Source of the DNA: Haliclystus octoradiatus
Lineage: Eukaryota; Cnidaria; Staurozoa; Stauromedusae; Haliclystidae
Length of the DNA: 64,000 bases
NCBI GenBank assembly: GCA_916610825.1
Contig: OU744454.1
Location: 4,908,321 to 4,972,320, forward strand
Direction: 5' to 3'
The position numbers and the translations under genes are program-made. Under the pieces are notes generated by a model, which was given only the letters and a program-made list of their open reading frames with translations, searched no databases and was not told the DNA's origin. Below, piece after piece: positions 1 to 45,734 of this stretch (within the stretch, counting starts at the first letter, position 1; each line of letters opens with the position of its first letter).

Positions 1-135
1 CTCTGCTACAAATTGAATATTTCACACCCGTTTCAAAGGGACAAAACATTAATGTATGTATGTGTGAGTATAAATGTATGAGACAAAACATTAGTAAAGT
101 GTTCAATGCAAAATGAAAGCGATATAGAAAAGTTT

Positions 136-238
136 ACTCAAAGATTACGAGTTTAGTCCGTGACTGTATGTATAAACCGTTTGATAAGCGTTGTTACGCA
201 AAGCTCAGAGTAAAGGACTAAACTCGTAATCTTTGAGT
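136..238. repeat. inverted repeat, 24-bp arms
   Basis: Arms 136-159 and 215-238 are perfect reverse complements with a 55-bp spacer. This is a hairpin-forming repeat in an intron, probably a MITE end pair; no target duplication was identified. Confidence 0.8.
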
Positions 239-689
239 CAACCTTTCTAAATGTATTATTAGCTAACATTAGTAAACCCGATTATTGTACTATCTGATGA
301 TCTAAATTTTGATTGGTTGCTCGTCCATTCTTTATTTTTTTGATACATAATGATCGACAGCATTTGATTGACAGCATTTGATTGACATTGATTTACATTT
401 ATTGAAATTGATTGATAAATTACATAATGTTAATTTCTCTTCAAGAAGCAAAAGTTTTTGTAATTAACTTTGTTTGTAAATTATTGCATAGTCTGTACTA
501 TACTGTATAGTCGATTGTAATTAAATTAATTAGAAGCCGAGGGACCTACTTGTCTACTGACGGGACCTGTCTGTATGACAGTATGTCTTGCCTGTGAGCA
601 GACGTTTCGTAAGAAGAATGTTAACACTGTCAAGCAGTCTTTGGAATTGACAAATACATACATACATAACATGTATACATGCCTGACAA

Positions 690-835
690 ATCGGGATCCT
701 GGGATCTTAGATCCTGGAAGACTAGGGCAAGTCAGAAGTAAATTGATAATTTTCTTATTTTATAGGCCAAACTTCAACAGGATATTCTGAAAAATAGTTG
801 AATATTTTCCAAGATTTCAGAAGGTTAAACCTTTT
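690..835 (+). repeat. interspersed repeat family E copy
   Basis: The copy starts with a GGATCCTGGGATC-type motif and ends with a CAGAAGGTTAAACCTTT-type motif. It is the reverse orientation of related copies at 28745-28915, 29912-30003, 30985-31148, 35545-35715 and 37733-37965. The family is not recognised by name. Confidence 0.55.
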
Positions 836-926
836 GACAAATACATACATACATGCATATATATGACGTAACTGTAATGTCCATTCATATGCAAACGTTT
901 TAAAAACTATTTTCTTATTGTTTTAG

Positions 927-9017
<8,091 letters not shown>

Positions 9018-9489
9018 TAATTCTATGCGGGGAGATTTAATTAATATTATCATTATCAAATCAATAGATTAATTTTCTTAATCAACTTGTAAATATAGTA
9101 CACAAATTATTTAGAAATACGGCCTCTATTTTGTACTAAAATGCCGTTCCTGAGGAATAATTAAGCAAAAAAGAAATATCAAAGTATATGGATGAATACG
9201 ATGGATGGTGTTCGTGTATTTTTATATTTATCAAGGAAAAAATAGTTTAAAAGATCACTCCATTTCCAGTTTCCAATCAGAAAGCATCATCGATAGCAGT
9301 AAATGGGGATAGGGCTAACCAAGATTTTTATAAGCTATATGATGCACGTGTGCGTGTCAGGCATTCTTAGGTGAAGGCCATTTTAATAAATTGAATATTT
9401 TGAGTCTCATTTCGGACTCGTTGCTTTGAGTCCTCTTTAGGATGATTACAACCAGACATTGGTAATAATCGTCAAACCTTGCCCCAGGA

Positions 9490-9885
9490 CATTCAAATGT
9501 TTTTATCGTTTTCAAAATGCCTTAGTATAACCCATGCTTTTTGGCCAGAAATGAGCGATTTTGAGGTTTTCATATTTTAGCACTTTAACAACGAACATTT
9601 CAGAATCCATTTAGATTTCGTATCGACTGCATCTATAGACTTCATTCCAATGAAAATATGTACAATTAAAATGTTTATCATTTTTAAAATGCCTTAGTAT
9701 AACCCATGGTTTTTGGCCAAAAATGAACGATTTTGAGGTTTTCATATATTTTTGCACTTCCTCAAAGAACATTTCAGAATCCATTTAAATTTCATATCGA
9801 CTGCATCTATATAGACTTCATTCCCATGATAATATGGACAATTAAAATGTTTATCAATTTCAAAATTCCCTAATGCGTCAAAATG
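9490..9885. repeat. tandem repeat, ~172-177 bp unit, about 2.3 copies
   Basis: GCCTTAGTATAACCCATG recurs at 9519 and 9691, and TGTTTATCA at 9672 and 9849. Intervening text (TTTTGAGGTTTTCATAT, CATTTCAGAATCCATTTA) is repeated in step. This is a satellite-like short array. Confidence 0.85.
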
Positions 9886-9989
9886 ATCTATAGTTCCAGT
9901 GCACGTTTTTAAGTTTTCAGATATGTTTTACTCTAATTTGTTCAGATTATCATGCATATTAGTGTAGTCTATTTCAAATAACCATATAT

Positions 9990-10055
9990 ATATATGATAG
10001 TCAAAATGTCTTTATGATTGGTTAGAGTCTTCTATGGGACTATACTATACCACAG
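9990..10055 (+). repeat. solo arm of the 13.2-kb inverted-repeat element
   Basis: The phrases GATAGTCAAAATGTC and ATGGGACTATAC match the right arm of the inverted repeat at 13202-13567 with scattered mismatches. This indicates that the hairpin is a mobile family rather than a unique structure. Confidence 0.65.
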
Positions 10056-10589
10056 CGATTGGTTGGCATCAACAATAAATCGCAAAAACTTTCGAAATGC
10101 TAATAATTATTATACTATGCCACCGCCAACCCGGTGAAAATAGCATGAAGCTTACAATTTGACGAATAAGAATTCTAAAACAAAACATAATATATCGACA
10201 TGCAGCATTATGAGTCCTTTTTTCTAGTTTTATATTTCTCGAAGCCTTATTTAACCAGAAAAGATGGAAATAAATGACAGTCCCTCTATAATGATTTATT
10301 TTCCTTGTCATGTCCCGTGAGATGTCAATCAAGAATAGTGTGGCTCAACGTTGGCGTTGATCCTCGGGAGTTACTCTAATATACGATCGCAATATGGGGA
10401 CGTGCCACTTTGCATTGTTGGTTATAAAAAATCTGAAAAATCAAATGTCGAGGTATTGTTTTTAGATGTTTGAAGGCAATATATATGCAATTTGCATGTC
10501 CAAGTATACCGTTTAATAAAAACAAGAAAATAGTGAAATTCCATAATAATTATTTTTAAAACGTGACTAGAGCAAATAATTACATATTC

Positions 10590-10595
10590 TTTATT
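10590..10595 (-). terminator. polyadenylation signal of HYOU1
   Basis: AATAAA on the minus strand, about 170 nt downstream of the HYOU1 stop codon. It is the first canonical hexamer seen there; the cleavage site itself is not shown by the sequence. Confidence 0.55.
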
Positions 10596-10761
10596 TAATT
10601 GGTATATATATGATATGATATCAAGGTGTGAAAAATAGGTGAAAATGTCCAATTGATCGTATAATTAACCCTATTATACATACATACAGAATACAATCTC
10701 CTTGATTATACATAATGCAATAATTTTTTAAATAATTTAAACCTAAAAGAATAAGATTTCA

Positions 10762-37628
<26,867 letters not shown>

Positions 37629-37732
37629 CTTGAAATAAGATTCTAAAATTCTGAAATAAAAATTTGAAATATAAATTAATATAATTGGCAAGGACTATAA
37701 GGATATAAGTTTGTGACGAACTAGTCTTAGGG

Positions 37733-37965
37733 TCTGTGAAAAGATGTTACCTTCCGGAATCTTAATATTTTTCTAAAATTGTCTTATGTATTTTTTCCTA
37801 CAACATAGGCCTACCAAAGAAGCAATAAATATTTTTGTTAAAAACACATTAGTAATCCCGCTAAATTTATTTCACAAAAATTACAAACTTCAGAGGTTTG
37901 GTCAATTTAGCTCCGACTTCCAGGATCATAGATCCCGGTGTCCCCACATTTCTTGTACACTGATT
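37733..37965 (-). repeat. interspersed repeat family E copy, longer
   Basis: TTACCTTCCGGAATCTTAA at one end and TTCCAGGATCATAGATCCC followed by GGTGTCCCCAC at the other match family E, with an extra ~60 bp inside. Confidence 0.55.
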
Positions 37966-38931
37966 GGCCTACATATTTATGCTTTAAATATTTCGGCCTA
38001 GTGTTAATCACCTAATTGCTAATGGAAACATTGTCAGAGTTGCGAAACTATGATATTCATACTTGGAATACTCAAGCGAAGGAACTCTAATTTTTGTAGG
38101 TTTAAAAAGATTGGACATGATGATAAAAAGAGGCATGTTGTAAAACATGCTCTTCATTAAGACCAAATTAATGTTTGAAACCACTTGAAAATTCCAGGTT
38201 GTAAAGAATGGTCTGCGCGGGGAATGCATTCCCTGCGTAATCTTCTGGAATTGGTACTAAACTCTGTTAAAAAATAAGTACATTCCCCGCTGCAAAAACA
38301 AGTTTTCGGAATTCTTTTCAACTAGGCTTGAAATCACATGTAGGCCTAGAAGGAACCTTTCTACCTTTGTAATTTGCAACATTGATTCAAAATGTATAGG
38401 CCTATAATCATATTATATGACATATAACTTCAGAAAGCAACAACTATTTAATCAGTAGAAGTAGAGGTCAGCATTTGCACAAATGTAAACTGTGATTATG
38501 ACTTGAAATGGACTGGCTAGTACCGCTAGTGGCTATTCCAACGATCAGTTGAACGTTAATAGCCTTGAAATGGCTAGGCAATTTAGAACTTTAGGTCTTT
38601 GGCATGTACTTGATGATGAGATCTGATACTACACATGAAATTCTCCATGTTGACCATAACTAGGCCTACAGAATATACTAAAGCTAGTAAACTCCTTGGC
38701 AAGAATAAAAGAACGTTAAAGAAACAATGTTTAGCTGGGCTAGTTGTAGTTGTAGCATATAACATAAAACATATGATTAAGTTTTCAGAAATTATACTCT
38801 AGCAATCAAGGAAACATCAACAATTTTCAATAAATATATTTGAAATAAACTATGAAAAGAACTGGTATTTCTTTCTCAAAAAAAGTTCCAAAATAAAATA
38901 AAGTAGGCTGAATAACGCCTCCGATACATAC

Positions 38932-39060
38932 CTTAATATATGCACTCCACTTCGCCGTAGCAACTAGACAAAATTAGACCACAAATGAATTTAGAAGAAT
39001 TATTTAAAATCCCAATCTGATGAAACAGTTTTAATTTCGTTCCAACGATTGAATAACACG
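38932..39060 (-). other. HYOU1: probable HYOU1 non-coding first exon (5' UTR)
   Basis: A good donor (ATTAAG then GTATGTAT on the minus strand) lies at 38930-38931 and no ATG occurs in the ~110 bases before it. The coding-start exon begins with its own acceptor after TTTTTATTTCAG at 37650, so a separate upstream exon is required. The transcription start is not defined by the sequence. Confidence 0.55.
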
Positions 39061-39111
39061 TAATCTCAGACGAGGTGAAAATCACAATGAGGCACAAGCT
39101 CTAACTTTTTT

Positions 39112-39130
39112 CGCGGCGAAATGTGATTGG
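39112..39130 (-). promoter_or_regulatory. ER stress response element (ERSE-like) of HYOU1
   Basis: On the minus strand this reads CCAAT, nine bases, CCGCG. The ERSE consensus bound by NF-Y and ATF6/XBP1 is CCAAT-N9-CCACG, so spacing is exact with one mismatch in the second half-site. It lies ~180 bp upstream of the predicted first-exon donor, in the same orientation as HYOU1, a classic ERSE-driven gene in vertebrates. Confidence 0.6.
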
Positions 39131-39254
39131 TTAATGGCGTTCTAGCCTCTGAAATAACACGAAAGTGAGAAAAGCACGTGCTTTGCAGAAGATGCTTCGA
39201 ACCTGCATGTAGATGTAAAGACGCTTCTGGTGTTGTATGTATTATCAGAAATAA

Positions 39255-39455
39255 TTAACAGGCAAAGGAAAAGTTACAGAACTGTGATAAATTAACGTGA
39301 TTAAGTTTAAATTTGAATGTTTGTAAAGAACTAGACGATATAACTTCTTCAGGTAGAGAGTTCCATGACTTGATTATTCTATTTGCAAAGTAATGTTTGC
39401 AACAGTCATAGTTAAATGATTTAGTTGGGTACAGCGTCAGTGAATGTCCATGCAA
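39255..39455 (-). mobile_element. LINE ORF2 C-terminal fragment
   Basis: An open 66-codon frame ends in the NRIIKSWNSLPEEV motif, typical of the C-terminus of Jockey/CR1-superfamily reverse transcriptase ORFs. Upstream RT domains are absent, as expected for a 5'-truncated copy. Confidence 0.8.
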
Positions 39456-40180
39456 GGAATATTTGGAATGTTTATAACAAAAAGTAATTTATTCCCATTT
39501 TGGGGTCATAAAATTTAAAATCTAATATAAAATTTAATAGGCTTCAAATAAATGTATGATATAATAGATGTAAATGTATATATTGCTGTAGGTATTTATT
39601 TCAAGCCTGCACGCCTCACCACTTGTCAATTTATTCATTCGTGCATTCATTTTATTTTTCATTGTTATTCATTCATTCATCACCAGTTTTAAAGAAAGAA
39701 ATTTTGAAAGAATTTTGAAAAAATCTAGAAACAATTTTGAAAGTACATATTGATTATTAAAGCCAGAGGATTTTCAAAATCCTGATTTTGTTCAAGAATT
39801 TTTTTTTGTCCCAGACCGCAAACAAGCAGCTGTGCGTACCTAAATAACTATGTTAATTTTATCACTAGAGGTAATGTAGATTTTAATGAGTGAAAAAAAA
39901 ATATTATAAAATATCTATAAAATATTTTCTATCTACAGCTGACATATACATAACATACCCATGTCCCCGTTCAGCTAACGATCTGAAAATCAAAGTACAA
40001 TAGTCGGAATCGAATACAAATTCTTTGAGCTTTAGAAATTTTAGCCTTTCTAAATTTCAATGAAAGAACTATAATTCATCGTTTGTGTGTAACGTTTGTT
40101 TTGCCCACAAATGCCAATCATGTCGTATATCAAATCATAATAATTGGCAAACACGAACGTTCAACCGGCACTGCGAAGTC

Positions 40181-41614
40181 ATGGAACGCGACGAGCTTTT
40201 AAAAAAACTAGAACATATTAATGGATTCAAGGAAAAGCGTAAGCTGCTTTTAATTCTTTTTACATGGAGAATATTTCTGCAAGGAATGGAATATTCAATT
40301 ATATTTCCAACAGCTTGGCTTTATTTAAAAACGTTGAATTCTCCAATTTGGTTTTTAGGAGTTGTCTTAGCTGCTATGCATGTTACTGGATTAATATTTT
40401 TGCCAATATTTGGACGTATTTTTGACACGACAAGACGTTTACGATCTTTAGTTTTTATTACAAATGCATTTGAAGTAATAGGAAACATAATATATTCATT
40501 AAATATCTCGATGTATTTCCCATTAGTTGGTAGACTGCTTGCTGGAGTTGGAGAGTCGTTCGTTAGCGTCGCTGCTGCAGAAGTATCGTTAATATACCCG
40601 ACATCTGATCGAACAAAGATGTTTACGATAATCGAGAGTGGTCGAATCGTTGGTGCTATGATTGGACCGATTTTGAACTTTGGTTTAGAGAATGTGAATA
40701 TTTATATAGGTAAAGGACATATATTTTATGGTAATTCACCCAGTATTTTCATGACTTTATTATGGATTATTACGATAATCGTATGTCAAGTTATGCTTGT
40801 CGATTTATCGAGATCGATCGATTACGGTGGAATTGAAGGAGTTCAGAAACTCGTAAATCATAATAGATTCGATTTAAACGACGATTCCAAACAAGAATTA
40901 ATTGAATTAGAATTTGAATTTGATAATGATAATATGGACGATAATAATTTATCATTTGTTGGATTAAAAGATGAATTATTTCGTGTAGAATATTTTGTGA
41001 TTTTTTTAGCAAATGGATTAACGTTATTTATTCAAACTTCATTAGATCCTATTGTTCCCTTGATAGCTAAAGAAACATTAAAATGGCCAGAATGGCATTT
41101 AACATCATATTATACCATGGGTGGTATCTGTGTTGCATTGGCAATAGTATGGCTTTTTAGATTTGGTTCACGTTTTGGTAACGTTAACATTATGACGTTA
41201 TCAATTTCTATCAAAATAATTGTATCAATTCTATTATTTTCTATGCATTTTATTCATAATAATGCAGCAGTATTAACAGTTATATATACATTTTTGGTAC
41301 TATTCATTGGATTTTGTTTACCCTGGAATTTAATTATTGGTAAAACACTTTGTATACAAATGACACGTAAAAAGTATCGAGGATTAATTTCTGGATTATT
41401 TTTTTCATTTACAAAGATATGTATTGTATTTGGATCCATTTTTGGTGGTATAATATTTCATCGGTTAGATATACTTGGTATTATTTCGGCTATTATATGT
41501 GTTGCTGTGATAACAGGACTGCAACTATCAAAGAAAAAGATTAACGAAAGAGTTCATTTCGCACAAAGTGAACCTCAAAGTGATCCAAATGCGATATCCA
41601 ACGAGGCAATATAA
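40181..41614 (+). CDS. MFS transporter, MFSD8/CLN7-like, copy 1 (intronless)
   Basis: Single-exon frame of 477 residues. The ATG at 40181 is preferred because the open frame upstream has no in-frame ATG and copy 2 starts at the equivalent point. About twelve hydrophobic segments are seen. The MFS motif A is GRIFDTTRRLR in the loop after TM2. IFPTAWLYLKTLN, FLGVVLAA, GRLLAGVG and GAMIGP follow the order of MFSD8/CLN7, a lysosomal 12-TM protein. ERDELL at the N-terminus fits an acidic dileucine lysosome-sorting signal like the one known in CLN7. The central cytosolic loop (~240-270) is Asp/Asn-rich. The substrate is not predictable. Paralogue of the gene at 45735. Confidence 0.88.
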   Translation: MERDELLKKLEHINGFKEKRKLLLILFTWRIFLQGMEYSIIFPTAWLYLKTLNSPIWFLGVVLAAMHVTGLIFLPIFGRIFDTTRRLRSLVFITNAFEVIGNIIYSLNISMYFPLVGRLLAGVGESFVSVAAAEVSLIYPTSDRTKMFTIIESGRIVGAMIGPILNFGLENVNIYIGKGHIFYGNSPSIFMTLLWIITIIVCQVMLVDLSRSIDYGGIEGVQKLVNHNRFDLNDDSKQELIELEFEFDNDNMDDNNLSFVGLKDELFRVEYFVIFLANGLTLFIQTSLDPIVPLIAKETLKWPEWHLTSYYTMGGICVALAIVWLFRFGSRFGNVNIMTLSISIKIIVSILLFSMHFIHNNAAVLTVIYTFLVLFIGFCLPWNLIIGKTLCIQMTRKKYRGLISGLFFSFTKICIVFGSIFGGIIFHRLDILGIISAIICVAVITGLQLSKKKINERVHFAQSEPQSDPNAISNEAI

Positions 41615-42648
41615 AAATATTTATCAGAATCTTCTTTGGTGATGATTGCAGTACAAAATAATGACTTAGCTATAGGGCTACGAACGTTTTGGATTAAGTT
41701 GACATCGCGTCCATTCCATGTAATCGGTTTGAGACTATATGTCGAAACCATGTGCAAACCTTTAGATGTGTTATTATTTTATACACATTTTATAGGTGTT
41801 TGCTACATGTAATTAGTCAGAATTGGTTTATAAATTTATTATAGAATATTTCAAGGTTTGCGTAACTGACAGCCTTGCAAATAAATGGTATACATAGATA
41901 TTACTTTATGGGCACAGCCGTAACATTTTGGTTCATTTGTGGGGTGTGTGGCTAAATTTTCCCTACAAAGCCTGGACATGTTTAAACTGAATTCGCATAT
42001 AAAAAACACTGTAAATTGGACTATTTTGTTTATGCGCACTTTTTTGCCATTCCGTGCACTCAAACAGATATATACTTACTACTTTTATTAACAACATTGT
42101 ACAAAACAATCAGTACTAATATTTGTGCTTGAAATTTATAGATCCTCAATTGTATTACGTACGCCTACTTTTAAACTTCAGACAAGAAGAATACTAGATA
42201 GGTCTTATTGGATAATGACATCAGTTATTCAAGTCCATTTATCAGGCTACTTGGGAACATGTTCTTATAGAAACGATATTAGGTTTACCATATTAATAAA
42301 TCTTCAGTCTTCTATTCTTTAGAATTTGACTAGAGGTAATATCTTCAAGATCGACATTTTCTATTAAATCTCTCTCAGTGGATAAGATAATCAAACTATT
42401 CAATCTCTCGTCAGATGTTGATGATCTAAGGTAATATTTTACTATTTCCATTTTGCCAAATATCCTCTAATTTTAGCAACAGTAACATGAGCTGTATATA
42501 GTAGTTTATAAGCTACATAGACAGTAGGAAACTAATGCTGAAGATCGAATGCTAAATTGCAATATTCTTCGATTTTAGTCGGAGGATTGACAAGTTTTTC
42601 ACCTTGGATTTTGAATAACTCCATTTCAGCAAATTAAACAGTCATAAT

Positions 42649-42956
42649 CCCCGGGGGGTTACTCCAGCTCTTTAGGGACAGGGGGATGCCACTTTGGAAA
42701 AAGGTGAAGTACCCAAACAGTTCCAAAAATGTGATTGATGCTACCCAAAATGTTCCAACAGGGTGATTGATTGTAAGTAAATCCACAAAAATGATGCCAA
42801 AAATTTTCAAAAATTCTTGAAAAAGTCAAAATAGGATACTCAAAAGCTCCAAAATTTGAAATCTCATACCCAATAAGTTTATCTCAGCTGGAATATGGAC
42901 CCAAAAAAGTGGCACGTCTCCGCCGTATAGCCGTCATATTGGAGTTACCCCCCCGG
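42649..42956. mobile_element. family C element
   Basis: It starts CCCCGGGGGGTTACTCCAG and ends ATTGGAGTTACCCCCCCGG, inverted ends rich in C/G runs. The interior GATGCCACTTTGGAAAAAGG and TACCCAAACAG recurs inverted at 52640-52978. Confidence 0.72.
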
Positions 42957-43315
42957 ATTTAACAGAGGAGGCTCGAGCAGACTTGCAAGCGGCTTTATCT
43001 TTTCTAAGCCAATAACAGCATTCTCAGTATACTCACGTATCAGGGAATCCAATACTTCAATCATCGACTTACGATAAAATTCGAAGAATCCCATGTCTGC
43101 AGGAGATTCCTGCTGTAGTTTCTTTTGTGGCTATTATTCTCATTTTCAATAGATTTATTCAAAGTCCATATATATATATATATGAGCAAAATCAAAATAA
43201 GAAAAATATGTCATATCATGAGATCAATCGCGAGACAATTGATCAATCATGAAGGTTGTTCTTGTTACTGAGCTTATTACAGAATACAGGTACACTGTTT
43301 CCTGCTGAGAATTCC

Positions 43316-43549
43316 CATTATTTTCTCCTGGGAAAATGGAACAACGTTACATAATTTTGTATAATATTTATAACAAACGCATAATGAAAAAAATCGTTAA
43401 TACATTAAGTTAATCGGAAAACAATTACTACCAATTATTTTCTCCTGGGAAAATGGAACAACGTTACATAATTTTGTATAATATTTATAACAAACGCATA
43501 ATGAAAAAAATCGTTAATACATTAAGTTAATCGGAATACAATTACTACC
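43316..43549. repeat. 117-bp tandem duplication
   Basis: TTTTCTCCTGGGAAAATGG and the following text through TTAAGTTAATCGGAA repeat exactly 117 bp later (43325 versus 43442) with one or two differences. The near identity implies a recent event. Confidence 0.92.
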
Positions 43550-43559
43550 ACATCCAGGA

Positions 43560-44620
43560 ATTTTGTCACGAGTTTACTCTGAGCCATATTGCTTCTTGTT
43601 GGGCTTGTTGTGCATGTGCAGCAAAAGCCAGTGATATATATTCAGCCTCTGATGTAGATAAAGCCACACAGGTTTGTCTTATGCTTTTCTAGCTAACTGC
43701 GGACCCGCTGATTAGAAATAAGTATCCAGTCGTTGATTTTCTACCATTTATGTCACACCCCAATCATCGTCTGCATAGCCAAAACATTCATTTGTTAAGC
43801 CACTTGTAAATTTCAAACCAAGATTAACTGTACCATTAACGTAACACATAACTGTTTTCACTGCTGTCCTGCAGTGTTGTATGGCTGGTGTAGAACATAA
43901 TTTTGCCACATTGCTCACAGCGTAAGTTATATATATATATATATATATCAGGGCGTGAAACGGTTGACAAGTAAAGTTTACTCACCACTGCAGATTGGTA
44001 TATTTGCTGATCGGCCAGTGCTGCATCATCATTGATTCCAAACATTTTGAACTAATCTCAGCATGAGTATGAACAGGCTTCAAATCCATCATCCCAAACA
44101 TTGATAATATACGCCCGCGTATAATTCTGTTAGCCAATCCACATAATGTTCTCATTTCATTTTTTACTTTGCACAACTTTCATCTCCAGGAAGTAGTGAA
44201 AGTTTTCCATGGCTTTTATTGCGCAACTTTGCGTAATGGCTGACTTTATTTGTTCCGTTAAAATCAAGTTGCACCCGCAATGATTATGTCATCTACATCA
44301 TGTCTACATATATATTGCCATGATAATTTCTTCGTCACCTTTGAATACTTAATAAGCTATACATGGACCACTGTCAGATTGCATGGAACCAACCTTGGTT
44401 AAATATATATGAAGTGTAGAATTCCAACACTTCAACGATTGATTTTCTTCAGTTTGCATACAAAAGAATTATTTTGTTCATCGGTAAAACCTTCAGGCTG
44501 TTTCATATACACGCCTTCGCCCATTTCCCCGTTTAGATAAGGTGTCGCTATAGAACTTTTCCATTTGCAAGCTAGTGAGTCTGGAAAATCTGTAAAGTTT
44601 AGTATAGAAGGGTCATATAC
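43560..44620 (-). pseudogene. decayed Ty1/copia retrotransposon (RT-RNase H)
   Basis: Minus-strand motifs appear in the correct pol order, each in broken frames: VYMKQPEGF near 44500, VDDIIIAGA near 44300, a K-x-V-x-x-YVNGTVNLGL stretch near 43840, GYLFLISGSA near 43720, and LSTSEAEYIS near 43650 followed by an EAIWLR motif. These are the copia RT and RNase H signatures. Stops and frameshifts separate them, so the copy is dead. LTRs were not identified by eye. Confidence 0.85.
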
Positions 44621-45533
44621 TTTCTGTAGACTGGAAATATTGTTGCTTCAAAGATGGAAGTCTTTATTACCTTGTCTGTCAAGAAAAAGCCAAAAAGCTA
44701 ACAAAGCTGAATCAAGCGAAGGAACAAAAGAGGACATGTGGAACCAACGGGCCATATGGGTGAAAACAATCTTCAAAGGTTTGTAAAAGAAATCTTTGTT
44801 GAACAGCGGTTTTGATTACGATTCGTACAAATTATTGACCTTCTGCGAACCATGCATTAAAGGAAAAATACCTCAAAAATAAAGTTTTATAGTGTATGCA
44901 TGCTTTATGCTGTCTGATCTATTACGGCTGAAGAAAATTGAAGCCAGTATATGGGCCATATCTATCAAATTTATTCCAGGAGAGACAGAGAAACGGATAC
45001 CACAAGGCCTTAAGATTCTACAGAAATTGACAAAACATGGTGAATAAAGTTGTCTACTGATTAAACGTATTAAAAAATTATGTTCCATCAAGGACTATTG
45101 GATTATTACTAGTGGTACTGTTATACTATACTTGTTTAATCAACTCGTGCCAATCAAAACAACACAATGGAAGATGGATGATAGCATCAATATTAGCATG
45201 AAGATGCAAAATATGTATATATATTCTTTCCTTATAATAATGTAATATGAGGTAAAACACATATATGTGAAGGTGCTCAATGTTTGTTAAAACAGAGCAT
45301 AATATAAAGTTGAGACCAAGCGAGATATTCTTTCCTTATACATATTAAATGTAATAATTGTTGTAAACTGTTCCTTATCTTATCTAAAATGTAATAACAT
45401 TCTTCCATACTATAGTCAGGAGGCCTAATGTATAAACGCCAATTCAGACTAAAATACATCGTAATACGCATGCGCTAATCATGTTAATTGTTGACAAATA
45501 ATTCATACATCAGATACGAGTTTATATCAAAGA

Positions 45534-45610
45534 ATTTCACAACAAATGCTAACGCTAATATAATAATTTATTCATGAAAAATTCATAAGCGTTAGCATAT
45601 GTCGTGAAAT
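45534..45610. repeat. inverted repeat, 23-bp arms
   Basis: ATTTCACAACAAATGCTAACG at 45534 pairs with CGTTAGCATATGTCGTGAAAT ending 45610 with two mismatches. It lies ~125 bp upstream of the copy 2 start codon. Confidence 0.75.
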
Positions 45611-45734
45611 GTATTATTTAATCAGAATACATGTTCTTCCTGGAATATACCAAAGAAAACAACCTATTATCAATATCGTACAAGCACGCAACTTGTAGTA
45701 ATGACAATATTAACTTCGAAGGCAATGCAAAATT

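Larger units (their letters stand above)
1..926 (+). other. intron of TBC1D23 (5' end outside window)
   Basis: No coding exon is visible before the acceptor at 925-926. The stretch holds a perfect 24-bp inverted repeat (136-159/215-238), a short TGATTGACA-rich tandem patch around 345-420 and one interspersed-repeat copy near 690-835. Confidence 0.6.
9018..10761. other. intergenic region between convergent TBC1D23 and HYOU1
   Basis: The two genes are tail to tail. The region holds the 3' UTRs, a tandem repeat (9490-9885) and a half-copy of a long inverted repeat (about 9990-10055). An AATAAA at 9385-9390 on the + strand could serve TBC1D23 but lies 370 nt past the stop. No coding exon is seen. 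Confidence 0.6.
41615..45734. other. intergenic region between the MFS paralogues
   Basis: The first ~115 bp resemble the 3' flank of copy 2 (shared GCGTCCATTCCATGT phrase), so the duplication extends past the stop. The rest holds a family C element, a 117-bp tandem duplication, a copia remnant and a hairpin at 45534-45610. No host gene is recognised. Confidence 0.6.

Noticed and set aside
40085-40180. N-terminal extension of MFS copy 1 (Cys/His-rich)
   Set aside because: It has no ATG in frame, and copy 2 shows no homologous extension, so the start at 40181 is preferred.
43921-43950. AT dinucleotide run as a regulatory site
   Set aside because: A simple repeat inside the decayed copia element; nothing supports a function.
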